A DNA stretch of 10,041 nucleotides from Neisseria mucosa. GTDB lineage: Bacteria; Pseudomonadota; Gammaproteobacteria; Burkholderiales; Neisseriaceae. Positions 1 to 5,107 of this stretch are shown piece by piece. The DNA is taken from NCBI RefSeq assembly GCF_003044445.1, contig NZ_POWX01000032.1:1-10041 (forward strand). Reading direction: 5' to 3'. How positions within the stretch are numbered: position 1 is the stretch's first letter; each line of letters begins with the position of its first letter. The notes beneath the pieces are model-generated. The model had not been told where the DNA came from, did no database searches, and saw nothing but the letters and a program-made list of their open reading frames with translations. The translations under genes were made by a program, and so were the position numbers.

Positions 1-113
1 CACCATACGCCCCGATGGTCGGTATCGAAGCGAGGGCGCGGGCGGTATGGTTCGATGTCGTTGATGTTGTAGTCTTCAATGGCTTTAGCGTCTATAATTA
101 CGTTTGTTTTCAT
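1..113 (-). CDS. Start of a probable DUF927-type replication protein, cut by window edge
   Basis: Only the first 37 codons are visible. The peptide begins MKTNVIIDAKAIEDY and ends in a RPRPRFDTDHRGVW segment. An arginine/phenylalanine stretch followed by GVW is how DUF927 domains, superfamily 3 helicase-like replication proteins of islands and plasmids, often begin. Its ATG overlaps the TGA of the preceding Toprim primase gene as ATGA, and GGAG lies 6-9 bases upstream, so translation is probably coupled. A primase followed by a DUF927 helicase would split between two genes what the P4 alpha protein does in one. The start is well supported. The family assignment rests on a short peptide and the neighbour, and other primase-associated helicases or DUF3987-like proteins remain possible. 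Confidence 0.6.
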   Translation of the reverse strand, partial: MKTNVIIDAKAIEDYNINDIEPYRPRPRFDTDHRGVW

Positions 114-1231
114 GGTGTAACGTCTCCATTTTGTTGGGTAGGGTCGTCTGATTGGGCTTCAGACGACCTTTTTTCTTTCAGTTCGTCCAATGCGTCATAG
201 CCTGCCGTATCGCTCTGCCATATGCGCGCCTTGATTCCCTGCTTGATGGCTCGGACTGCCAAATCATGCGCGGCTTTGAAACCTACGGGGCGCGGCGTGT
301 CGTTATCGGCAATAATCACGATTTCCTTTAGGTCGTCTGAAAGTCGGTATTTCGCCATGCTGTTTGCGCTCAAGGCGGCGCATAAGCCCCAATCGCGGGC
401 TTGGAACAATTCACGGGCGGCAAGGGCGGTTTCTATGCCCTCCGCGATAACCAGCCGTCCGTTTTCAGGGACGGGGAACAAGTGAACCGCCATGCCTGAA
501 ATGCTGCCCTGTTTGCGGCTCTGCATTTTTTTGGCGGGCAGGGCTTCGCCCGTTTCGGGGTGTTTGATTGCCAGCTTCTGATAATACGGGGCGTGTAGCC
601 CGTTCTCTCCGTATGGCTTGTCATAGGTCGTCTGAAGATAGGTCATGTGCAAGCCTTGAAGCTCTCCGTCCGTATCGCGGATGGCGCAAACCATACAGGG
701 GAAACGACCGATGAAAAGCGGCTTGTCCTCCCCCGTCGTCCAATAATCCGCCTCTCTCAAAAAACGGACGTTTTCAGGTAATTGCGCCATGCCCAAACCG
801 CGCGATTTCAGATACTGCACGGCGGGGGAATCGGCGGTTATCGGCTCTGCCCCGTTCCACAATGCGGCAAGTTTGCCGATTTGGTCTTTTTCGGGGCGTG
901 GTTGCTTCTGTGGGCGTGTGGGCGGTATCGGCAAGGGGTTTGCCCCGCCCATGTTCAACACGCCCGCTACGGCGCGCAATGCTTCGTCAAAACCGCAATT
1001 CAGGTAATGCATTACCAAGCCGAAACCGTCGCCCGCGCCGTTGTTGTAATGGCTGCAAATGAATGTGCCGTCGCCGTCCTTGTCGTCGTATCTGAAACGG
1101 TCTTTACCCCCACACGCAGGGCATGGCTGGTGTTTGTTTTTCAGGTATTGCGGGTCTATGCCGATGGCGGCGTGAATTTCCTGCCAGCGGTATTGCGCGG
1201 CGGCTTTGATGTCTTGATAGGTCGGTTTCAT
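110..1231 (-). CDS. Zinc-finger/Toprim primase of P4-alpha type
   Basis: A 373-aa DNA primase that would make RNA primers for replication of the mobile element. An N-terminal zinc ribbon carries C37-P-A-C40, then the GGKDRFR and DGDGTFIC (C59, H61) signature of the P4/D5 primase zinc-binding family. A middle region (about 120-255) precedes a Toprim domain with VIAEGIETA (E264, E267) and IIADND (D309, D311), the metal-binding acidic residues. There is no helicase domain, so this is the primase half of an alpha-like protein; the downstream gene may supply the helicase. The start at MKPTYQ is chosen because GGGGAGG sits 8 bases upstream and the ATG overlaps the TGA of the 71-aa gene. Three uptake sequences lie within it, and the last 20 or so residues are encoded partly by an inverted pair of uptake sequences, which suggests the C-terminal tail was added by that insertion. 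Confidence 0.92.
   Translation of the reverse strand: MKPTYQDIKAAAQYRWQEIHAAIGIDPQYLKNKHQPCPACGGKDRFRYDDKDGDGTFICSHYNNGAGDGFGLVMHYLNCGFDEALRAVAGVLNMGGANPLPIPPTRPQKQPRPEKDQIGKLAALWNGAEPITADSPAVQYLKSRGLGMAQLPENVRFLREADYWTTGEDKPLFIGRFPCMVCAIRDTDGELQGLHMTYLQTTYDKPYGENGLHAPYYQKLAIKHPETGEALPAKKMQSRKQGSISGMAVHLFPVPENGRLVIAEGIETALAARELFQARDWGLCAALSANSMAKYRLSDDLKEIVIIADNDTPRPVGFKAAHDLAVRAIKQGIKARIWQSDTAGYDALDELKEKRSSEAQSDDPTQQNGDVTP
139..175. repeat. Inverted pair of DNA uptake sequences forming a hairpin inside the primase 3' end
   Basis: A 10-bp perfect stem, GGTCGTCTGA (142-151) with TCAGACGACC (159-168), encloses a 7-base loop. The right arm is an exact AGGTCGTCTGAA on the minus strand (158-169); the left arm is imperfect. 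On the plus strand the stem is followed by six T, the form of a Neisseria DUS-pair terminator, but no plus-strand gene precedes it. On the minus strand it is coding for residues around RSSEAQSDDP of the primase. Confidence 0.85.
330..341 (+). repeat. DNA uptake sequence (AGGTCGTCTGAA)
   Basis: Exact 12-mer inside the primase gene. Read on the coding strand it specifies SDDL (residues 298-301), just before the Toprim IIADND motif. Confidence 0.9.
625..636 (+). repeat. DNA uptake sequence (AGGTCGTCTGAA)
   Basis: Exact 12-mer inside the primase gene. Here it is read in a different frame from the other intragenic copies and encodes the LQTTY segment near residue 200. Confidence 0.9.
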
Positions 1232-1443
1232 TGTTCTGCCTCCCCTGTTACAGGTTCTAAAACTACCCCCGCCATCGGGTCGGTCTCCCATATGGTCGGC
1301 GTTGTCTGTATTGCCTGCTCCGTCTCTGCATGGGCAGGCTGGTTAGAGGCTCGGATTGCCAAAGCCATCAACAACACTCCAAACACCAGTAAAGCGCGGT
1401 TGGAATAGCGGCGGAAACGGTCGTTTTTGTCAGTCGGTTTCAT
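1228..1443 (-). CDS. Small membrane-anchored protein, 71 aa, unknown function
   Basis: No family recognised. The first 16 residues are polar and basic (KNDRFRRYSNR). A hydrophobic stretch ALLVFGVLLMALAI (about 17-30) follows, and then a polar, acidic tail beginning RASNQPAHAETE. This is either a single-pass inner-membrane protein with its C-terminus outside or a secreted protein cut near AHA-E. The ATG at 1443 is chosen because GGAGG lies 10 bases upstream; an in-frame ATG at 1488 would add 15 residues but would place that ribosome binding site inside the coding region. Its TGA overlaps the primase ATG as ATGA, so the two are probably translationally coupled. A membrane protein fused so tightly to a primase gene is unusual; it could be a cell-surface or superinfection factor, but nothing in the sequence decides this. 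Confidence 0.7.
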   Translation of the reverse strand: MKPTDKNDRFRRYSNRALLVFGVLLMALAIRASNQPAHAETEQAIQTTPTIWETDPMAGVVLEPVTGEAEQ

Positions 1444-1533
1444 GATTTCATGTCCTCCATGCCCCAGCGCACCAAAATTATCAAGCATCGAAAAATCAGG
1501 TACTTATGAAAACACTAGGGCGAAGTTTGCCCC

Positions 1534-1556
1534 ATGCCGTCCAAAACGGGCGGCAT
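1534..1556. repeat. Inverted repeat between the 82-aa and 71-aa genes
   Basis: ATGCCGTCC (1534-1542) and GGGCGGCAT (1548-1556) pair over 9 positions with one T-G wobble and a 5-base AAAAC loop. No T-run follows on the minus strand, so it is not an ordinary intrinsic terminator for the 82-aa gene. It could be a processing or stability hairpin in the operon mRNA. Confidence 0.6.
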
Positions 1557-1579
1557 AAAGGCGGGTGTTTTTCAGGGAT

Positions 1580-1828
1580 TTAGTGGATTTGTTCGGCTGT
1601 CGTTACGCTGAAAGCAGCCCATGCTTTTAGGTCGTCTGAAAGCAAAGCAATAAACGACTGACAGGCGGCAACGGCGGCGGCGTGTGATGGATAGATGCCC
1701 AAACGGCGGGCGGTACATGAATGAACGTCAATATCAGCTAAATACGCGGTCGGTTCGTGGACGACGGCGCAAAAGCCTTGTTCTGATGGGTATTGAACGT
1801 CTTGAGTTTGGGGGAAATTTGAAGTCAT
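1580..1828 (-). CDS. Hypothetical protein, 82 aa
   Basis: A small soluble protein (MTSNFPQTQDVQYPSEQG...) of no family I recognise. It has no signal peptide or membrane segment. The C-terminal half is alanine-rich and probably helical. The frame is open further upstream to 1981, but only from a TTG start and through a structured leader, so I take the ATG at 1828. The ribosome binding site is weak (purine-rich AAAGAAAG about 8 bases upstream). Residues S64-L67 (SDDL) are encoded by an uptake sequence. It opens the small-gene/primase operon: a 136-base gap with a hairpin separates it from the 71-aa gene. It could be a regulator or an accessory factor of the element. Confidence 0.6.
   Translation of the reverse strand: MTSNFPQTQDVQYPSEQGFCAVVHEPTAYLADIDVHSCTARRLGIYPSHAAAVAACQSFIALLSDDLKAWAAFSVTTAEQIH
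1629..1640 (+). repeat. DNA uptake sequence (AGGTCGTCTGAA)
   Basis: Exact 12-mer within the 82-aa gene, encoding SDDL on the minus strand. Confidence 0.9.
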
Positions 1829-1981
1829 GGTATTTCTTTCTTTAGAGATTTTGAGAATGCCCCAAATAAGGGGGCGGTGCTCTCTCTGGCGAAATAAAAC
1901 CAGCCTGCGCCTTGCGGTTGGCAGACACCGCCATAACTCGTGATAGGTCGTCTGAAATGCTAACGTTTGATAACATTGCAA
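1829..1981 (-). promoter_or_regulatory. Structured leader upstream of the primase operon
   Basis: This GC-rich block can form two competing hairpins. GCCCC (1859-1863) pairs with GGGGC (1871-1875) over a 7-base gap, and GGCGGTG (1873-1879) pairs with CACCGCC (1926-1932). The two share bases 1873-1875, so they cannot form together. A 44-codon ATG-started reading frame (1976 down to 1842, MLSNVSISDDLSR...) covers the block. A third frame is open after 1960 but has no start codon, and ends in a TGA that overlaps the 82-aa gene's ATG. P4-like satellites carry an immunity RNA (CI RNA) in the leader of the alpha-primase operon, and this block has the right position. That role is an inference; it could equally be an attenuator or a small-ORF leader. 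Confidence 0.5.
1945..1956 (+). repeat. DNA uptake sequence (AGGTCGTCTGAA)
   Basis: Exact 12-mer in the leader upstream of the 82-aa gene. Confidence 0.9.
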
Positions 1982-2005
1982 ACGCCCGTAAAAGAATTTT
2001 GGCGA

Positions 2006-2032
2006 TAAAAAATCAGCGTTACCCTGCTGATT
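2006..2032 (-). terminator. Intrinsic terminator downstream of terS
   Basis: On the minus strand AATCAGC and GCTGATT form a 7-bp stem with an 8-base loop (2011-2032), followed directly by a T-tract, with TTTTTT running from the stem end to 2007. It lies about 75 bases beyond the terS stop and would separate the alpA-terS transcript from the primase operon. Confidence 0.75.
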
Positions 2033-2058
2033 GGGTATTTCGTTTTGAGAGAACCTAA

Positions 2059-2087
2059 ATTCTGATTCTCAAGGCTCGATTTGTCAA
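2059..2087 (-). promoter_or_regulatory. Candidate promoter between terS and its terminator
   Basis: Minus strand: a perfect -35 TTGACA (2082-2087), 17-base spacer, then CAGAAT (2059-2064; 4 of 6 to TATAAT). Predicted initiation near 2052 lies only about 20 bases before the terminator hairpin, so the product would be an RNA of under 50 nt unless the terminator is read through to the 82-aa and primase genes. Confidence 0.5.
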
Positions 2088-2107
2088 ATGATTTTTGCAT
2101 CAAGCGG

Positions 2108-2647
2108 CTAAAATTTTTTATCCACGATAATCATGGTTATTACATACCCGATGCGATCCGTATCTTCTCCAACGGTTCCGATGATGTCTTCAAGCGTGAT
2201 TTCACTGTACGGCTTATTGAAAAAAGACTTTATGACTTGCTGCATTTCATCGTCCGTTAACGGCGGGGTGTATTTTTCCTGTTTCGTGCTGATTTCCGCC
2301 TCTGCCTTGATTTCCGCCTTATCCACCAGCAAGCCCAGCATTTTTGCCTTGCCCATCGTTGCCGATACCGCCGCGCTGCTTTGTGGGGTAGGGGCTGCCA
2401 GTGCCGCCGCCCGTGCCTGTTCCAATTCGCTCAACAGGTCGTCCACCGTTACCGCGTGTCGTTGCCGTGCCTCTGCCTTGAGGTCATCTACCATCGCGGA
2501 AATATCGGGGTCTTGAAGCAGCTTATAGGCTTCATTCGTTACCGTTTCGGGCTTCATGTTGTCGGTGTTGTAGGCTTGCCGGTATGCTTCGCTCGCATTG
2601 CCCGTTTCCACATACAGACGGGCAAACTGTTCTTGTTTAGGGGTCAT
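2108..2647 (-). CDS. terS: Phage terminase small subunit (Terminase_2 type)
   Basis: A 179-aa DNA-packaging protein. The N-terminus, MTPKQEQFARLYVETGNASEAYRQAY, is the helix-turn-helix signature of the Terminase_2 family. It is followed by the usual NEAYKLLQDPDISAMVDDLKAEARQRHAVTVDDLL helices; the C-terminal part (about 115-179) is family-variable. TerS binds the pac/cos site and recruits the large subunit. No large terminase, portal or capsid gene is in the window, so a satellite role, diverting a helper phage's large terminase, is likely. The second ATG (2647) is chosen over the one at 2653 because AAGGA is 8 bases from the former and too close to the latter. The gene follows the coiled-coil gene after 68 bases containing a hairpin. 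Confidence 0.88.
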   Translation of the reverse strand: MTPKQEQFARLYVETGNASEAYRQAYNTDNMKPETVTNEAYKLLQDPDISAMVDDLKAEARQRHAVTVDDLLSELEQARAAALAAPTPQSSAAVSATMGKAKMLGLLVDKAEIKAEAEISTKQEKYTPPLTDDEMQQVIKSFFNKPYSEITLEDIIGTVGEDTDRIGYVITMIIVDKKF

Positions 2648-2667
2648 GTCCATAATCCTTTCAGAAC

Positions 2668-2702
2668 GCCGCCCGGTAGCCGTTTTTCAGCCTTTGGGCG
2701 GC
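2668..2702 (-). promoter_or_regulatory. Hairpin upstream of terS
   Basis: GCCGCCC (2668-2674) and GGGCGGC (2696-2702) form a perfect 7-bp GC stem around a 21-base loop. It lies between the coiled-coil stop and the terS ribosome binding site, with no T-run on the minus strand. It may tune terS translation or mRNA stability. Confidence 0.5.
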
Positions 2703-2715
2703 TGTTTGGGTGTTG

Positions 2716-3414
2716 CTATTTCAAATTGTCCAAAGCCGCTTCTTTTTCTTTCTCCATGTCTTCCAAGATGTCGAAAATAGCGTTTTCTTCTCCGCCTGTG
2801 TTGTCCATCATGTTGAAGAAGCCGGGTAAACGTAGATCAATGATCCGATTTGGCAGGGATTGCCCATAGGTCGGACAATCAACCCGCAAACCGTTTTCAA
2901 GTAGATTCGCTCTCATCTCAGCGGAGGCTTTACCGATTCCTACCAATTTCGCGGCGGCTTTGATATAGGCGCGCGCGGCTTCCATATACTCAGGCAAGTG
3001 GGTCTCTTCAATGTCGGCAATAAACATCTCATAACGGGAAACGGACAATAAATTGCGAAGCTCTGAAATGCGGTTCAGATGTTGGCGGCGTTCATCAAAA
3101 AGGCTTTCCAACAGTTCTTTTTGCGCTTCCAGCATATCGGCGGCGCGGTCTGCTTCTTCACGTTTGGCGGCAATCTCTGAATCAAGCCCTTTGGCTTCTT
3201 CGCTGTTTGTTGGTTTGCCCATTTTCAACAGGTTGGCAAATATGCCTTTGCGTCTGTTTCGTAGCCCCGCAAATTCATTGATTACCGCCTGCGCTTCTGT
3301 AACACCAGCTTCCGCCGCTTCAATTTGGGCGGTCAGTTCGCTGCATTTGTCCTCTTCTTCTTTCAGTAACTTTTGACGGGTTGCAAAAGTTGTCTTTGTA
3401 TATTCGATATTCAT
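2716..3414 (-). CDS. Coiled-coil protein of the element, 232 aa, unknown function
   Basis: No family recognised. The first 120 residues are rich in E, K, A, L and Q and read as two long helices (about 10-55 and 78-118) around a basic turn, GLRNRRKGIFANLLKMGK. This is the pattern of a coiled-coil or scaffold-like protein. The C-terminal half is mixed, with an ARAYIKAAAKLVGIGKASAEMRANL helix and an acidic end. There is no signal peptide or membrane segment. The start is secure: AGGAG lies 8 bases before the ATG. The gene begins 16 bases after the winged-helix gene and precedes terS, so it belongs to the AlpA-led operon. In phage satellites genes at this position often act on helper capsid assembly or packaging. 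A scaffold-like role is a guess from composition and place only. Confidence 0.75.
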   Translation of the reverse strand: MNIEYTKTTFATRQKLLKEEEDKCSELTAQIEAAEAGVTEAQAVINEFAGLRNRRKGIFANLLKMGKPTNSEEAKGLDSEIAAKREEADRAADMLEAQKELLESLFDERRQHLNRISELRNLLSVSRYEMFIADIEETHLPEYMEAARAYIKAAAKLVGIGKASAEMRANLLENGLRVDCPTYGQSLPNRIIDLRLPGFFNMMDNTGGEENAIFDILEDMEKEKEAALDNLK

Positions 3415-3430
3415 AGTTAAAGCTCCTGAT

Positions 3431-3670
3431 TTAATTGATTAATACGAACCGACCGCGTTTCACGGTTTCCCCGAATTGGTTGGTTACTTCTTCCATCACG
3501 GTAACGATGTCATGCCCCGCCCTGCGAAGCTCCATAATGCGCGTGTTGTAGCCCAATATCCCCATTTGGGTAAGCTCCCATGATGTAACGCTGCCCTGTT
3601 TCAATCGGGATAAAACGCGCTCTTTTTGACTTGGCGTTTTTGCCTTGCCGTTGGTAGAATAGTCGCTCAT
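3431..3670 (-). CDS. Small winged-helix protein (HTH_39-like)
   Basis: A 79-aa DNA-binding candidate. KTPSQKERVLSRLKQGSVTSWELTQMGILGYNTRIMELRRAGHDI (residues 11-55) matches the pattern of small phage and island helix-turn-helix proteins (HTH_39-like): a helix, a turn at GSVTS, a second helix WELTQMGI, a recognition helix TRIMELRRAG, then a short beta wing ending KRGRFVLIN. The frame stays open upstream through the alpA gene, but the ATG at 3670 has AAGGA 9 bases before it and is the credible start. It lies between alpA and the coiled-coil gene and is probably co-transcribed. The likely role is control of the element's operon, alongside or against AlpA; targets are not visible. Confidence 0.8.
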   Translation of the reverse strand: MSDYSTNGKAKTPSQKERVLSRLKQGSVTSWELTQMGILGYNTRIMELRRAGHDIVTVMEEVTNQFGETVKRGRFVLIN

Positions 3671-3687
3671 GCTTAATAATCCTTTCC

Positions 3688-3715
3688 GCCGTCTGAATGT
3701 CCGTTCAGGCGGCAT
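3688..3715. repeat. Hairpin made of a foreign-dialect uptake sequence
   Basis: GCCGTCTGAA (3688-3697) pairs with TTCAGGCGGC (3704-3713) over 10 positions with one wobble and a 6-base loop. GCCGTCTGAA is the core of the meningococcal/gonococcal uptake sequence, not the AGGTCGTCTGAA used everywhere else here. On the minus strand the right arm reads ATGCCGCCTGAA, 11 of 12 to ATGCCGTCTGAA. It sits between the alpA stop and the ribosome binding site of the next gene. Confidence 0.75.
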
Positions 3716-3734
3716 TTGTTTTGCGCCTGATAAA

Positions 3735-3947
3735 TCAATTTGCCTGCTCTTCGCGTTTGGCTGCCAGTTTGCCGATATAGTCGTCAATCTCGCTTGCAAG
3801 CCAACCGGTAATATTTGCGGAAAGTTTGATAGGCTTAGGAAAATCAGGGCGGAAATGGCGGCTCTTAGGGTTTGCCCAATTCCAAATAGTCGCCCGTGAA
3901 ACACCCATAACGCGGGCGGTATCGTTTACTCTTAATACGGTATTCAT
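3735..3947 (-). CDS. AlpA-family transcriptional activator
   Basis: A 70-aa regulator. The start MNTVLRVNDTARVMGVSRATIWNWAN is the AlpA/MerR-like helix-turn-helix in which residues 8-25 form the DNA-binding motif. It is followed by the typical RPDFPKPIKLSANITGWLASEIDDYI segment, where the W and the acidic EIDDYI mark the family end. AlpA proteins activate integrase excision in CP4-57 and the main operon in P4-like satellites and Gram-negative PICIs. It heads the element operon (winged helix, coiled coil, terS follow). The ATG at 3947 has an AAAGG 8 bases upstream. The 194 bases upstream of the gene are AT-rich and hold repeats that could be its own or a repressor's binding sites. Confidence 0.92.
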   Translation of the reverse strand: MNTVLRVNDTARVMGVSRATIWNWANPKSRHFRPDFPKPIKLSANITGWLASEIDDYIGKLAAKREEQAN

Positions 3948-3982
3948 ATGCTTTGCCTTTCTTAGTCGGGGTTATATGACAG

Positions 3983-4027
3983 GCACAAATATAACCGGCT
4001 CTACATAGATATAAAATGCACAAATAT
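3983..4027. repeat. Pair of direct repeats upstream of alpA
   Basis: GCACAAATAT occurs at 3983-3992 and again at 4018-4027, 35 bases apart. The copies lie in the AT-rich stretch where the alpA promoter must be, so they are candidate operator half-sites. I find no confident -35/-10 pair here; CATATAAC near 3975 is a possible -10. Confidence 0.6.
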
Positions 4028-4083
4028 TTTTATTTTCATGGTGTTATAAAATAAAAACATTTCATGTGTGCAAATTTTCAGAT

Positions 4084-4124
4084 AAAAAAATGCCCACATG
4101 AATTTTTATTTTTTCATGTGGGTA
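4084..4124 (-). terminator. Palindrome and T-run ending the 298-aa gene
   Basis: CCCACATGAA (4093-4102) and TTCATGTGGG (4113-4122) form a perfect 10-bp stem with a 10-base AT loop. On the minus strand the stem is followed after two bases by a run of seven T (complement of 4084-4090). It starts 18 bases past the 298-aa gene's stop and would isolate that gene from the alpA operon. Confidence 0.75.
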
Positions 4125-4141
4125 TAAATTAAATCGGGTTA

Positions 4142-5038
4142 TTACAGTAAAAGGCGAGCATTTGTTTTTTCTAAAAGCTCCATTGCTTTGGGTCTCACAG
4201 TTCTTGCAATCCTATCTACCGCATCAAAATCAAGCGGTGAATTATCGCTTGGCGGGTAAATCATTGCCGCCATTTCAACATCAGTAAATTTGCGTTCTAC
4301 GATAAAGCTGTAAACGTATAAATCCATAAAAGCAAAAACGCGATAATCTATAATTTTTCTGATTTCAGCATCTGAAAAACGACGCGTCCTTTCTCGCTCT
4401 TCTTTCAGCCTAAACTCTTTCAGCCTCTGCTTAAATGCCATTTCCAGTATCTCATCACTCAAGCCCAAATCAATATGAATCATGGTGCTGTAATTTGACG
4501 TTTCAGAAACAGGCATATCAAACAGGTTATCTATTGCCTTTACATCTTGAGGCGGCATATCTTCAGGCAAAATATCATCAGGGGAAAACCATTCCGTATG
4601 TGCATTTGCACCATCTTCAAAATGTTTAATACATTCTTCTAGTATTTGGCGTGTTTCTTGTACAAATTTTCTCATTTCAGGGATTTCCACATATGATTCA
4701 GCATGAAGCCTAGCTATATCACCCCAAGTAACCTCACGAAGAATATCCGTCTCAACTTCCAGCGGGTTGTAATTAATTCTATTCCCACTATTTTTGTGCT
4801 TAATAGGTTGTGTAGTCCACTCATTAGCACAACATTTCAACCAGTTTAAAGCGTGTACTCTTACCTCTTCTTTCTCTTTGTCTGTAAGATGACTGCCGGC
4901 ATCAAACTCTTCTTTTGTACTGCGGTAATTCATTTTTCTTAACCATAATGCCATTGCTAATTCATCTCGGGAAAAATCAGACAACCCATCATACAAGCTA
5001 ATATCAAACCAATCAGGGCAATAATTAGGCTTTTTCAT
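4142..5038 (-). CDS. Accessory protein, 298 aa, DUF6387-like
   Basis: The N-terminus, PDWFDISLYDGLSDFSRDELAMALWLRKMNY, resembles the opening of DUF6387 proteins (WF..xYDGL), which are often found beside integrases in enterobacterial islands and have no known activity. The rest is charged and mainly helical, with a basic RLKEFRLKEERERTRR helix (about 210-225). I see no catalytic motif, membrane segment or zinc site. Its composition is visibly more AT-rich than the neighbours, and the ribosome binding site is weak (AAGAAAG, 6 bases before the ATG). It is a single-gene unit between integrase and alpA with its own terminator. That slot commonly carries cargo such as antiphage or superinfection-exclusion genes in satellites. 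Cargo status is inferred from place and composition, and the DUF match from memory. Confidence 0.72.
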   Translation of the reverse strand: MKKPNYCPDWFDISLYDGLSDFSRDELAMALWLRKMNYRSTKEEFDAGSHLTDKEKEEVRVHALNWLKCCANEWTTQPIKHKNSGNRINYNPLEVETDILREVTWGDIARLHAESYVEIPEMRKFVQETRQILEECIKHFEDGANAHTEWFSPDDILPEDMPPQDVKAIDNLFDMPVSETSNYSTMIHIDLGLSDEILEMAFKQRLKEFRLKEERERTRRFSDAEIRKIIDYRVFAFMDLYVYSFIVERKFTDVEMAAMIYPPSDNSPLDFDAVDRIARTVRPKAMELLEKTNARLLL

Positions 5039-5095
5039 CTTTTACTTTCTTAAATTAGTATTGCAAAAATAACTCCGAAACTCGAAGCAGATATT

Positions 5096-5107
5096 TTCAG
5101 ACGACCT
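5096..5107 (-). repeat. DNA uptake sequence (AGGTCGTCTGAA)
   Basis: Exact 12-mer on the minus strand directly after the integrase stop codon. No partner arm lies nearby, so it does not form a terminator. Confidence 0.9.

Noticed and set aside
782..1408. A 208-codon open frame on the plus strand opposite the primase and 71-aa genes
   Set aside because: It lies antisense to a gene with clear zinc-finger and Toprim motifs, shows no recognisable domain and has no ribosome binding site; the GC-rich opposite strand explains the open frame.
1829..1981. N-terminal extension of the 82-aa protein to a TTG at 1981
   Set aside because: The extension would run through a structured leader, has an unlikely R/L-rich composition and no ribosome binding site; the ATG at 1828 is simpler, though all three frames are open here for part of the stretch.
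4018..4124. Possible CRISPR-like or iteron array in the AT-rich region
   Set aside because: Only two exact 10-base repeats and one palindrome are present, with no regular repeat-spacer spacing; a control region and terminator explain it better.
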